This document shows positions 32,580 to 40,401 of a stretch of DNA of 64,000 bases, in pieces. The DNA is from Streptomyces olivochromogenes (GTDB taxonomy: Bacteria > Actinomycetota > Actinomycetes > Streptomycetales > Streptomycetaceae). The notes below the pieces were generated by a model. It had not been told where the DNA came from. It saw nothing but the letters and a program-made list of their open reading frames with translations, and ran no database searches. The stretch is taken from positions 62,001 to 126,000 of the forward strand of contig NZ_KQ948466.1 in NCBI RefSeq assembly GCF_001514115.1, written 5' to 3'. The position numbers were made by a program, and so were the translations under genes. Each line of letters opens with the position of its first letter. Positions within the stretch are counted from its first letter, which is position 1.

Positions 32580-33377
32580 TCAGGAGACGTCGGTCGCCTT
32601 GGGCATCGCGCCCTCGGTCGTCTTGACGTCGATCACGGAGAACGCCGCGCCCTGTGGGTCGCTCAGCGCGGCGAAGCGGCCGAACGGGCTGCTCATCGGC
32701 CCGAAGCGGAGAATCGCGCCCCGTTCGGTGGCCTTCGCGACCGCGGCGTCGCAGTCCTCGACGGTGAAGTACACGTTGAAGTACGACGGGACCTCGGGCG
32801 GGAAGTCGTCCGTCATCCGCATCCGGCCGAGGACGGGATCCTCGCCGAGGTCGTACAGCCGGAAGTCGACGGCGTCGTCGTCCAGCTGCTTCATGCGGTA
32901 CCCGAAGACGGCCGAGAAGAAGGCGTCCGACTTCTCGGGCTCACGGGTGAAGACCTCGGCCCAGCAGTACGCGCCGGGCACGCCCCGGGCCTCGAAGCCC
33001 TCGTGCCGGCCGGGCTGCCAGACGCCGAAGACGACCCCGCTCGGGTCCCGGGCGATCGCCATCGTGCCGAAGTCGCCGACCTGCATCGGCTCCATCAGCA
33101 CCTCGCCGCCGTCGCCCCGGATCTTCTGGGCGGTGGCGGCGGCGTCGGGCGACGCGAGGTACAGACACCAGGCGGACTGGCCCTCCTGGCCGGGCATCGG
33201 CGGGACGACGGCGGCCACCGCCTTGCCGTTCGCGTAGGCCTGGGTGTAGTTGCCGTACTCCGAGGACGACTCGCCGAACGTCCAGCCGAGCACCTCACCG
33301 TAGAAACTCTTCGCTCCCTCGACGTCGCTGAACATCGCGTCCGCCCAGCAGGGCGTTCCCTCGGGCTGTACGGCCAT
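32580..33377 (-). CDS. Two-domain VOC (glyoxalase/dioxygenase superfamily) protein
   Basis: The 265-residue protein contains two vicinal-oxygen-chelate modules. The first starts CWADAMFSDVEGAKSFYGEV, and the second starts YCWAEVFTREPEKSDAFFSA. Each half ends in a recognisable DPxGxxF segment (DPSGVVFGVW; DPQGAAFSVID). Streptomyces members of this group are usually described as hydroxylases or antibiotic-binding proteins, without proof. The start at ATG 33377 is preceded by GGAAGAG. It is divergent from an alcohol dehydrogenase gene with 142 bp between them. Confidence 0.85.
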   Translation of the reverse strand: MAVQPEGTPCWADAMFSDVEGAKSFYGEVLGWTFGESSSEYGNYTQAYANGKAVAAVVPPMPGQEGQSAWCLYLASPDAAATAQKIRGDGGEVLMEPMQVGDFGTMAIARDPSGVVFGVWQPGRHEGFEARGVPGAYCWAEVFTREPEKSDAFFSAVFGYRMKQLDDDAVDFRLYDLGEDPVLGRMRMTDDFPPEVPSYFNVYFTVEDCDAAVAKATERGAILRFGPMSSPFGRFAALSDPQGAAFSVIDVKTTEGAMPKATDVS

Positions 33378-33519
33378 GGCGTTCCACTCTTCCCGTTTCG
33401 TTACGATTCGTTCCGGTTTCACGCTAGCCAGCCTCCGTCCGGGCCGCGCGCCGAGCGGGACGCCCTGGACGACACTGGAGAGAGGGCTCGGGTGGTCGTC
33501 GACGGGACGGGGACACGGG

Positions 33520-34539
33520 ATGATGCACGCGTGGGAAGTGGTCCGGCCCGGGCCCGTCGAGGGAGAGCCGCTGCGTTTCGTCGAGCGGCCGATCCCGGTG
33601 CCGGGGGCCGACGAGCTGCTCGTCCATGTGCGCGCGTGCGGGGTGTGCCGCACCGACCTGCACGTCAGCGAGAGAGACCTGCCGGTGCGCCGGCCCCGCG
33701 TGACGCCCGGCCACGAGGTCGTCGGCGTGGTCGCGGCGACGGGCGAGGACGTGCTCGACCACGCGGTCGGCGACCGGGTGGGCGTCGCCTGGCTGCGGCG
33801 TACGGACGGCACGTGCGGGTACTGCGCGCGCGGGTCCGAGAACCTCTGCCCGGCCTCCGAGTACACGGGCTGGGACGCCGACGGCGGCTACGCGGAGTAC
33901 ACGACCGTCCCGGCGGCCTTCGCCTACCGGCTGCCCGGCGAGGTGGACGACGTCGCGCTGGCGCCGCTGCTGTGCGCGGGCATCATCGGATACCGCGCGC
34001 TGCTGCGGGCCGCGCTGCCGGACGCCGGGCGGCTCGGCCTGTACGGGTTCGGCGGCAGCGCCCACCTGTGCGCGCAGCTGGCCCTCGCACAGGGCGCCAC
34101 CGTGCACGTACTGACGCGTGACCCGGCGGCCCGGCGGCTCGCGCTGGAACTCGGGGCCGCGTCCGCCCGGGGCGCGTACGACGAGCCGCCCGAGCCGCTG
34201 GACAGCGCGATCCTGTTCGCTCCGGTCGGCGACCTGGTCCCGGTCGCGTTGCGGGCCCTCGACCGGGGCGGGATCCTGTCGGTCGCCGGGATCCATCTGA
34301 GCGACACCCCGCCGCTGCGCTACGAGAGCGACCTGTTCTACGAGAAGGAGCTGCGCAGCGTCACGTCCAACACGCGCCGGGACGGGCGGGACTTCCTGGC
34401 GCTGGCGGCCCGCCACGGCGTGCGTGCCACGACGCACACGTACCCGCTGTCCGAGGCGCTGCGGGCCCTGCGGGACCTCAAGGCCGGCCGTTTCGACGGG
34501 GCGGCCGTGCTGGTGAACGACTTTCCGGCGCGCACGTGA
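33520..34539 (+). CDS. Zinc-dependent alcohol dehydrogenase (MDR family)
   Basis: The 339-residue enzyme starts at one of two adjacent ATGs (33520/33523). Catalytic zinc ligands are in RACGVCRTDLHV (Cys) and TPGHEVVGVV (His-Glu). The structural-zinc cysteine cluster follows in GTCGYCARGSENLC. The nucleotide-binding loop LYGFGGSAHLCAQLAL is intact. It oxidises alcohols or reduces aldehydes with NAD(P)H. The type is that of single-copy Streptomyces AdhP-like enzymes, and the substrate cannot be told. It ends 64 bp before the PP2C gene and may share its transcript. Confidence 0.88.
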   Translation: MMHAWEVVRPGPVEGEPLRFVERPIPVPGADELLVHVRACGVCRTDLHVSERDLPVRRPRVTPGHEVVGVVAATGEDVLDHAVGDRVGVAWLRRTDGTCGYCARGSENLCPASEYTGWDADGGYAEYTTVPAAFAYRLPGEVDDVALAPLLCAGIIGYRALLRAALPDAGRLGLYGFGGSAHLCAQLALAQGATVHVLTRDPAARRLALELGAASARGAYDEPPEPLDSAILFAPVGDLVPVALRALDRGGILSVAGIHLSDTPPLRYESDLFYEKELRSVTSNTRRDGRDFLALAARHGVRATTHTYPLSEALRALRDLKAGRFDGAAVLVNDFPART

Positions 34540-34603
34540 GCATGCGCGCCCGCGACGCGCGTGCGTGGATGGAACCAGACGTGTGTGCGACGGTGGAGGT
34601 GGC

Positions 34604-35830
34604 ATGACGGGCCGAGGCGGTGACGACGCTACGGGGGCGGGGGCGCCGTTCGCCGCGATGGAGGACGCCGTCGAGGCGATCGGCACCACCCTCGACGAGC
34701 GGATCACCTGTGAGGAGCTCGCGGAGTTCGTGTGCCGGGAGGTCTGCGACGCCGCCGCGGTGGATCTGCTGCCCACGGACATCCCGGCCGCACAGCACTC
34801 GCACGAGCCGAACCTGACCCGTGTCGCCACGGGCGGCCGGAGCGAGTTGCTCACCCCCTGGACCCCGCAGGGCGCCCGCCCGCTGTCCGTCCAGGCGCTC
34901 GACGAGGGGCTTCCGATCACGGCGTCGCTCGACCTGTCCGGCACGGTCCCCCGGGAGGTCATGACGGTGCCGCTGCTGGCACACGGCCACCTGTACGGAG
35001 TGCTGCTGGCCGTCCGGCAGGGGCGGGCCTTCAGCGACCGGGGCACCGCCGTCATGCACTACGCGGCACGGCTCACGGCCGTCCACCTCGGCCACTCACG
35101 GCAGCACGACGCCGTACGCGACACCGTGCTCTCGCTGCAGCGGGCGCTGCTGTCCGAACCGGGTCGCCCGCATCCCAACCTCGACCTCGCCACCCGCTAT
35201 CTCCCGTCCGGCAGCAGCGTCCTGGTGGGCGGGGACTGGTTCGAGACCGTCCGGCTGCACTTCGGGCGCACCCTGCTGGTGATGGGCGACGTCATGGGGC
35301 ACGGGTTGGACGCCGCGGTGGACATGAACGCGTACCGCTCCATGCTGCGCTACATCGCCTCGACGGATCTGCCGCCGCACCGCGTGCTGCGCCGCCTGGA
35401 CGCGGCCGTGTCCGAGGACAGCGCCCGGCGTCCGGCGACCGCTCTGCTCGTCCAGGTCGACCCGGCCCGGGGCACGGCCATGCTGGCCAGCGCCGGGCAT
35501 CTGCCGCCGGTCGTGTTCGCCGGGGACGGCACCGGGGAACTCCTGCAACTGACGGTCGGCCCGCCGCTGGGCACCGGCGTGGGCGGCTACGAGGCGGTCT
35601 CGCGCGCGCTCGCTCCCGAGGACACCCTGATGATGTTCACCGACGGTCTGGTGGAGCGGCGCGGCGAGGACATCGACGCCTCGCTGGCCCGGCTGGCCGG
35701 GCTGCGGCTGCCTCCCGGGACCAGTGTCGACGCGGCCCTCGACCGGGTCCTCGCAGGGCTCGACGCCCGGCACGCGGAGGACGACGTGGCGGTGCTGGCA
35801 GCCCGCATCCGCCACCGTCCGCCGGCCTGA
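34604..35830 (+). CDS. GAF-PP2C (SpoIIE/RsbU-type) protein phosphatase
   Basis: The 408-residue cytosolic protein starts at ATG 34604 after GGAGG. A GAF-like domain occupies about residues 20-170. The PP2C/SpoIIE domain follows, with metal-site motifs LVGGDWFETV, MGDVMGHGLDAAVDMNAYR, MMFTDGLVERR and EDDVAVLAARI all intact. Such phosphatases act on serine-phosphorylated STAS antagonists to release sigma factors. The partner is not adjacent, but a STAS/ATPase cluster lies at 58-60 kb. Transcription runs the same way as the upstream dehydrogenase gene. Confidence 0.87.
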   Translation: MTGRGGDDATGAGAPFAAMEDAVEAIGTTLDERITCEELAEFVCREVCDAAAVDLLPTDIPAAQHSHEPNLTRVATGGRSELLTPWTPQGARPLSVQALDEGLPITASLDLSGTVPREVMTVPLLAHGHLYGVLLAVRQGRAFSDRGTAVMHYAARLTAVHLGHSRQHDAVRDTVLSLQRALLSEPGRPHPNLDLATRYLPSGSSVLVGGDWFETVRLHFGRTLLVMGDVMGHGLDAAVDMNAYRSMLRYIASTDLPPHRVLRRLDAAVSEDSARRPATALLVQVDPARGTAMLASAGHLPPVVFAGDGTGELLQLTVGPPLGTGVGGYEAVSRALAPEDTLMMFTDGLVERRGEDIDASLARLAGLRLPPGTSVDAALDRVLAGLDARHAEDDVAVLAARIRHRPPA

Positions 35831-35926
35831 GGCCCGACGCCGCCGTGACCGACGTACGTCTTCCCCCTTCTGCCCCGCTGTGCTTGCCTGGGGACCCCTT
35901 TCGGCGGGCGGGGCGGGAGTTGCTTC

Positions 35927-36868
35927 ATGCGGAGGCCGTGGATCGTGGGGGTGCTGTTGGCCGGGCTGCTGCTCGGCGCGTGCGGGGATCCCGCGTCGGG
36001 GCCGGAGCAGTCGCCGCCGGATCCCGCGTTGCCCACGGCCGCTCCGTCACCGACCACGACCACCCGCCAGCGCCCCGCCGCCTCACCCACGACTCCCACG
36101 ACTCCCATGACAGCTGACGCGGCGGCGAAGGCGCCCACCGTTGTCTACCTCGGGGACTCGCTCGCCATGGAGAGCCAGAAGGTGCTCGGACAGTCGCTCC
36201 GGGAGGAGGTGAACGCCCGCTACACGAGCGCCCCCTACTCCGGCACCACCCTCTGCGACTACCTGGAGGGGACCGGGGAGCGATCCCTCGTACCGCCCGC
36301 GGACAAGGCGGCCGCGCTGGTGCGCTCGCTGCGGCCGGACTTCGTGGTGCTCCAGTTCTGGGGCAACTCCTGGGGCTACACGCCCTGCATGGACGGCATC
36401 ACGTACGACAAGGAACCGGCCACGTACTTCAAGCGGTACGAGGCGGACATGAAGCGGCTGACGGAACAGATCGCGGACGCGGGCGGCGGGCGACGGCCCC
36501 GGATCGTCTGGGTGTCGCAGGGCCCGGACCCGATCACCCCGGAGCGGATCCGGACCGTGAACGCGCTCTACGAGGTACGGGCCGCGGCCTCCCACGACCT
36601 GCTCGCCGACGCCGGGAGGACGGTGAGCCCCGCGACGGCCCGCTACACATGGGCGCAGTACCTGCCGTGCACCGCGTACGAGCACGACCATCCGTCGTAC
36701 TGCACCGAACCGGGCCGCGACCGCACCGCCCTCCACCGCGACGACGACTATCTGCACTTCTGCCTGGCGTCGACCACGTCCACGCCGAAGCCCTGCCCGG
36801 TCCGCTCCCCGGGCATCGCGCGGATCACGCGCGAGATCACCCGGGTGATAGCGGATCACGTCGGCTGA
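35927..36868 (+). CDS. SGNH/GDSL-like lipoprotein
   Basis: The 313-residue lipoprotein starts at ATG 35927 after GGGAG. The signal peptide MRRPWIVGVLLAGLLLGACG ends in a lipobox (LGAC). A Thr/Pro-rich tether follows, then an SGNH-hydrolase-like domain with VVYLGDSLAMES (nucleophile block), FWGNSWG (Asn/Gly block) and DDDYLHFC (Asp-x-x-His block). It could be an esterase or acetyltransferase-like enzyme acting on cell-wall glycans at the outer membrane face. Several cysteines may form disulfides. The gene has no obvious operon partner. Confidence 0.78.
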   Translation: MRRPWIVGVLLAGLLLGACGDPASGPEQSPPDPALPTAAPSPTTTTRQRPAASPTTPTTPMTADAAAKAPTVVYLGDSLAMESQKVLGQSLREEVNARYTSAPYSGTTLCDYLEGTGERSLVPPADKAAALVRSLRPDFVVLQFWGNSWGYTPCMDGITYDKEPATYFKRYEADMKRLTEQIADAGGGRRPRIVWVSQGPDPITPERIRTVNALYEVRAAASHDLLADAGRTVSPATARYTWAQYLPCTAYEHDHPSYCTEPGRDRTALHRDDDYLHFCLASTTSTPKPCPVRSPGIARITREITRVIADHVG

Positions 36869-36874
36869 CGGTCC

Positions 36875-37303
36875 TCAGGGCTGCCCTGCCGGGGTCTTGT
36901 GGCGGGGTCGGTCGGGGTGCGGCGGCAGGTGTTCCTCGGCCCAGACCGCCAGGGCGGCGAGAGGGATAAGGAAGGCGTTGCCGTGCGGGGTGAGGGCGAT
37001 GGGGGTCCCCCCGCTCGAGCGAAGCCGAGAGTGGGGGAGGGAGCGCAGCGGTGGACCGTGGTCGACGGTCCGGTTGAGGAGTCCGGCGACGGCCAGTTCG
37101 TGGAGGCGGTCGGCGAGCATGCGGTCGCTGATGCCGGGCACGCGCTCGCGCACCTCGCCGAATCCGGCGGGGCCCTGGGCGAGTGCGGCGAGGACCAGGC
37201 CGTTCCAGCGCTTGCCGAGCAGGGCGAAGGCGTGGGTCAGGGCGCGGATGGTCGGGGAGGGTTCGGGGTCCTGGGGGTCCGTTTGAGCGGATGGGTTCGT
37301 CAT
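36875..37303 (-). CDS. HxlR-family regulator carrying an in-frame dispersed-repeat insertion
   Basis: The 142-residue winged-helix regulator starts at ATG 37303 (MTNPSAQTDPQD). The HxlR core is clear: ALLGKRWNGLVLAALAQGP, VRERVPGISDRMLADRLHEL, then the wing. In the wing, where HxlR proteins normally run PPRVxYxLTPxG, this protein reads PPLRSLPHSRLRSSGGTPIALTP in pieces. The extra stretch of about 13-15 residues is encoded by a dispersed Streptomyces-type repeat (37002-37043). The frame is kept, so the protein may still fold. It lies downstream of an MFS exporter gene, separated by a terminator-like hairpin. Confidence 0.82.
   Translation of the reverse strand: MTNPSAQTDPQDPEPSPTIRALTHAFALLGKRWNGLVLAALAQGPAGFGEVRERVPGISDRMLADRLHELAVAGLLNRTVDHGPPLRSLPHSRLRSSGGTPIALTPHGNAFLIPLAALAVWAEEHLPPHPDRPRHKTPAGQP
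37002..37043. repeat. Short palindromic dispersed repeat inside the HxlR gene
   Basis: The element has G5/C6 and G5 flanks around GCTCGAGCGAAGCCGAGAG. I recognise this sequence from memory as a common dispersed repeat of Streptomyces genomes, with a hairpin between CCCCCGCTC and GAGAGTGGGGG. It sits in frame in the regulator gene and adds about 14 codons. Confidence 0.68.
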
Positions 37304-37324
37304 GGTGCGCTCCAGCGGCGGGAG

Positions 37325-37370
37325 GACCGTGCCCGCCCCACGGCCGCGTGACCGCGGGGCGGGCACGGTC
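37325..37370 (-). terminator. Terminator hairpin after the MFS gene
   Basis: GACCGTGCCCGCCCC (37325-37339) and GGGGCGGGCACGGTC (37356-37370) form a perfect 15-bp stem with a 16-base loop, 40 bp beyond the MFS stop and 22 bp before the HxlR start. Confidence 0.75.
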
Positions 37371-37409
37371 TTCCCTGCCCGTCCGTCGTGGTGATGCCGG
37401 GGGTGGGCG

Positions 37410-38939
37410 TCAGCCCATGTGGACCGGGGCGGCGCCTTCGGTGTGCTGCTGCCTGCCCGCGTTGATGGCGAACCCGGTGACGAGCAGACCGGCCAGGAAC
37501 ATGGCCGCGGCGGCGACGAAGGCCATCGTGTAGCCGTGGGTCACCGCGTCGCCCGCCTTCGCCACCAGGGCGAAGTCCTTGGTGGCCAGGCCCCGGTAGA
37601 GGGAGCCGGCCGCCTCGGGCAGTTTGTCGTCGGCCGCGGAGGTGGAGATCGTCGAGAGGATGGCGAGGCCGAGCGCGCCGCCGATCTGCTGGGCGGTGTT
37701 GAGCAGTGCGGAGGCGACGCCGGTGTCCTGGTGGGAGACACCACTGACCGCGCCGAGGGTCATCGGGACGAAGCTCATGCCCAGGCCCAGGGCCGTCACG
37801 AACATCGCCGGCATCAGATGCGCGGTGTAGGAGGAGTCCGGCTCCAGGGTGGCGAACCACAACATGCCCACGGCCGCGACCAGCAGGCCGGGGCCGGCGA
37901 TCAGACGCGGCGCGAGGTGCGTGACCAGCTTGGAGCTGACGCCCGCGGCCATCGCCATGCCGAAGCTGAACGGCAGGTAGGCGAAGCCGGTCCTGACGGG
38001 GCTGTAGCCGAGGATCAGCTGCATGTAGAGGGTCAGGAAGTAGAACGTGGCGAACATGCCCGCGCCGATGAACAGCATGGTGGCGTAACTGCCCGACCGG
38101 GTGCGGTCCTTGAAGAGGCGCAGCGGCATCATCGGGTCGATGGTACGGGCCTGGAGGTACAGGAAGGCGGCCAGGAGTACGGCCGCGGCGGCGAAGACGA
38201 CGAGGGTGACGCCGCCCGTCCAGCCGTGCTCGCCGCCCCGGGTGATGCCGTAGACCAGGGCGATCAGGCCACCGGTGCCGGTGATCGCGCCGGGGACGTC
38301 GAGGCGGCCGGGGTGACGCTCCGCCTCGACCAGGGTGCGGGTGCCCGCGAGGACGGCCAGGCCGATGGGGATGTTGACGAAGAACACCCAGCGCCAGTCC
38401 AGGACGTCGGTGAGCGCGCCGCCGAGCAGCAGGCCGACGGTGGCGCCGACGCCGCCCATCGCCGCGTACACGCCCATCGCGGTGTTGCGCGCCTTTCCGG
38501 CCGGGAACGTCGTGGTGATCAGTGCCAGGGCGCTGGGTGCGGCGAGTGCGGCACCGACGCCCTGCAGGACGCGCGCGCCGATCAACAGGCTCTCGTTCGG
38601 GGCGAGTCCGCCCAGCAGGGAGGCGAGGGTGAAGACGGCTGTGCCGACCTGGAACATCTTCCGCCGGCCGAAGAGGTCACCCGCCTTCCCGCCGAGCAGG
38701 AGCAGGCCGCCGAAGGCCAGCGCGTAGGAGTTGACGATCCAGGCGAGGTTCGCGTCGGACACGCCCAGGTCGGTCTGGATGGCGGGCAGGGCGATATTCG
38801 TGATCGTGGCGTCCAGGACGACCATCAACTGGGCCGCGGCGATCACGAAAAGAGCCAGGCCGAGATGCCTGCCTCCGGACGAGGAGCCGGATGTGTCCGG
38901 CCCCGCGGGGGCAACAGCGGTCACGCTCTCAGCAGACAT
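37410..38939 (-). CDS. MFS multidrug transporter, DHA2 (EmrB/QacA) family
   Basis: The 509-residue protein has about 14 membrane helices. DHA2 hallmarks are LMVVLDATITNIALPAIQTD in helix 1, WIVNSYALAFGGLLLLGGKA, GDLFGRRKMF (motif A) and a motif C-like GGVGATVGLLLGG. It should export drugs, dyes or a metabolite with proton antiport. HxlR and TetR regulator genes lie on the same strand on either side. The dyad GTGCCG-ATA-CGGCAC at 39084-39098 is a candidate operator in its 370-bp upstream region. Confidence 0.9.
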   Translation of the reverse strand: MSAESVTAVAPAGPDTSGSSSGGRHLGLALFVIAAAQLMVVLDATITNIALPAIQTDLGVSDANLAWIVNSYALAFGGLLLLGGKAGDLFGRRKMFQVGTAVFTLASLLGGLAPNESLLIGARVLQGVGAALAAPSALALITTTFPAGKARNTAMGVYAAMGGVGATVGLLLGGALTDVLDWRWVFFVNIPIGLAVLAGTRTLVEAERHPGRLDVPGAITGTGGLIALVYGITRGGEHGWTGGVTLVVFAAAAVLLAAFLYLQARTIDPMMPLRLFKDRTRSGSYATMLFIGAGMFATFYFLTLYMQLILGYSPVRTGFAYLPFSFGMAMAAGVSSKLVTHLAPRLIAGPGLLVAAVGMLWFATLEPDSSYTAHLMPAMFVTALGLGMSFVPMTLGAVSGVSHQDTGVASALLNTAQQIGGALGLAILSTISTSAADDKLPEAAGSLYRGLATKDFALVAKAGDAVTHGYTMAFVAAAAMFLAGLLVTGFAINAGRQQHTEGAAPVHMG

Positions 38940-39308
38940 GAATCAAGTACTCCAGGGAGTGCGCAGGAAACAGTGCTCCCCGACCACGCCACAGACATGA
39001 AATGCCGGTGTCGCAATCGGGGAAAAGAAAGAGTGAACGGAGTCTGATGAAACGGAACACTCGCTGTGCAATCCGAGGCCAGGGTGCCGATACGGCACGC
39101 GATCCGGACTCGGGACGAGGCTCAACCGTAGCATTCTTTCAGCACCATTCGGGGCGCGTTCGATCCCTTTGAATGTTGTCGATATCGCACTTGACGAACC
39201 GCCGCGGAGTGTGGGCACGGGAAAGGTACACAAGCGCGTGCCCACACTTTTCGGGAAAAGGCAAATGCGAATTCAACGTCCGGTGCGCAATTCCCGGTGC
39301 GCCGGGGA
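38940..39308. other. Intergenic region upstream of the DHA2 transporter gene
   Basis: These 369 bp are richer in A+T than the surroundings and hold no credible gene. They contain GTGCCGATACGGCAC (39084-39098), a 15-bp dyad that may be an operator. They also contain the hairpin GTGTGGGCACG/CGTGCCCACAC (39209-39219 with 39237-39247) followed on the plus strand by TTTT. Confidence 0.55.
39084..39098. promoter_or_regulatory. GTGCCG-ATA-CGGCAC dyad
   Basis: A perfect 6+6 inverted repeat lies 145 bp upstream of the DHA2 transporter start. It is a candidate binding site for the neighbouring HxlR or another regulator. Confidence 0.4.
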
Positions 39309-39704
39309 TCAGTCCGTGAGATCGACGCGCACGGTCGTCAGACCGGCGCCCATCGCCCGCACCGCGGCGCTGTTGAACCGCGGCAGGGTCCTCAGTCGCG
39401 CGCGGGCGTCGTCCTCGGGCATCACATGGGCGGTCCCGGTGTACCAGCGGCCCCGGACGCGGACACGGACCCGCGGATCCGCCTGGATGTTGCGCACGTA
39501 CTGCGAACGCCCGCCGTACTCGCTGACGAACCAGAACTCCCGGCCCACCAGCCGTCCGCCGACCGGGGTCCGGCGCGGCAGCCCCGACTTGCGTCCCGTG
39601 GTCTCCAGCAGGGTCTGGATCGGCAGGCGCTTGAGGAGCGGATTGCCGATCCGCCGCTGGAACGAGGTGACGACGCGGTATTTCCGTTCGGGGTTGCGGG
39701 ACAT
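39309..39704 (-). CDS. Deazaflavin (F420)-dependent nitroreductase family protein
   Basis: The 131-residue protein starts at ATG 39704 after AGGAGG. The sequence (TSFQRRIGNPLLKRLP, LLETTGRKSGLPRRTPVGG, FWFVSEYGGRSQYVRNI) is typical of the Ddn-type split beta-barrel family of mycobacteria and Streptomyces, which binds the cofactor F420. It may reduce quinones or nitro compounds. It follows the TetR gene by 55 bp on the same strand, so it may be the last gene of the importer-hydrolase operon. Confidence 0.85.
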   Translation of the reverse strand: MSRNPERKYRVVTSFQRRIGNPLLKRLPIQTLLETTGRKSGLPRRTPVGGRLVGREFWFVSEYGGRSQYVRNIQADPRVRVRVRGRWYTGTAHVMPEDDARARLRTLPRFNSAAVRAMGAGLTTVRVDLTD

Positions 39705-39759
39705 GTGGGGGTCCTCCTGTTCGGTGCCGGGCACCATTGTGCGGGGCCCGGCGACCGTC

Positions 39760-40401
39760 TCACGACCGCCGTCGGAGTTCCGTCTCGATCAGGCGGTTGA
39801 GGTGGCGGCGTGCGTCCTCGGTGCTCAGCGGGGGCGCCTGCCGCAGCCGTTGCAGGGCGAGGCCGTCGGCGAGGGCGGCGAAGCGTACCGTGAAGCCGTT
39901 CAGGTCCTCGGAGCTGAACTCCCCTTCGGCGACGCCTCGTTCGGCCAGTTCGCGGATCTGGGTGTGCCAGGCCTCGTAGCGCTCGGCCTGGCCGCGGGCG
40001 AAGGCCTGGTCCGGGTCCTGGTCGCCCGCGTTCCAGTAGTCGAACCACATCCGCCAGTGCCGGTCGGTGTCCTCGGTGAACAGCGCGTCGACGAGCAGCC
40101 GCAGTGCCTCGGCCGCGCCGGCCGCCTGCGCGGCGGCCTCGCTCAGCGCCGCGTAGTACCGCTCGATGTGCAGCACCATCGCCTCGGAGAGGATCTCCTG
40201 CACGCTCCCGAAGTGGTACGTGACCGTGCCGACGGACACCCCGGCCGCGGCGGCGACGTCACGCACCCCCACCGACCCGTAGCCACGCTCGGCGATCAGC
40301 GGCAGGGCGGCCTCCACGATGAGGCGGCGGCGCACCTCGGTGGGCTGGCGGGTGCGGTCGGCGGCGGCGACGGCACGGCGAGGGGTCCTGGCGGCCTTCA
40401 T
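39760..40401 (-). CDS. TetR-family regulator of the importer-hydrolase operon
   Basis: The 213-residue regulator has a helix-turn-helix typical of TetR (RRRLIVEAALPLIAERGYGS; AGVSVGTVTYHFGSVQEIL). Its C-terminal domain resembles that of BetI-like members. The start at ATG 40401 overlaps the stop of the hydrolase gene by 4 bp, so it is translated as part of the ABC/hydrolase operon and probably represses it. No clear operator stands out before the substrate-binding protein gene. Confidence 0.87.
   Translation of the reverse strand: MKAARTPRRAVAAADRTRQPTEVRRRLIVEAALPLIAERGYGSVGVRDVAAAAGVSVGTVTYHFGSVQEILSEAMVLHIERYYAALSEAAAQAAGAAEALRLLVDALFTEDTDRHWRMWFDYWNAGDQDPDQAFARGQAERYEAWHTQIRELAERGVAEGEFSSEDLNGFTVRFAALADGLALQRLRQAPPLSTEDARRHLNRLIETELRRRS

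Noticed and set aside
32580..33866. Longer upstream start for the VOC gene
   Set aside because: The extension is low-complexity, overlaps the divergent dehydrogenase start, and the conserved family N-terminus begins at 33377 with a good ribosome site.
39209..39247. GTGTGGGCACG/CGTGCCCACAC hairpin as terminator of the nitroreductase gene
   Set aside because: The T-run follows on the plus strand, while the gene is on the minus strand and ends 60 bp away. No plus-strand transcript is apparent, so its role was left open.
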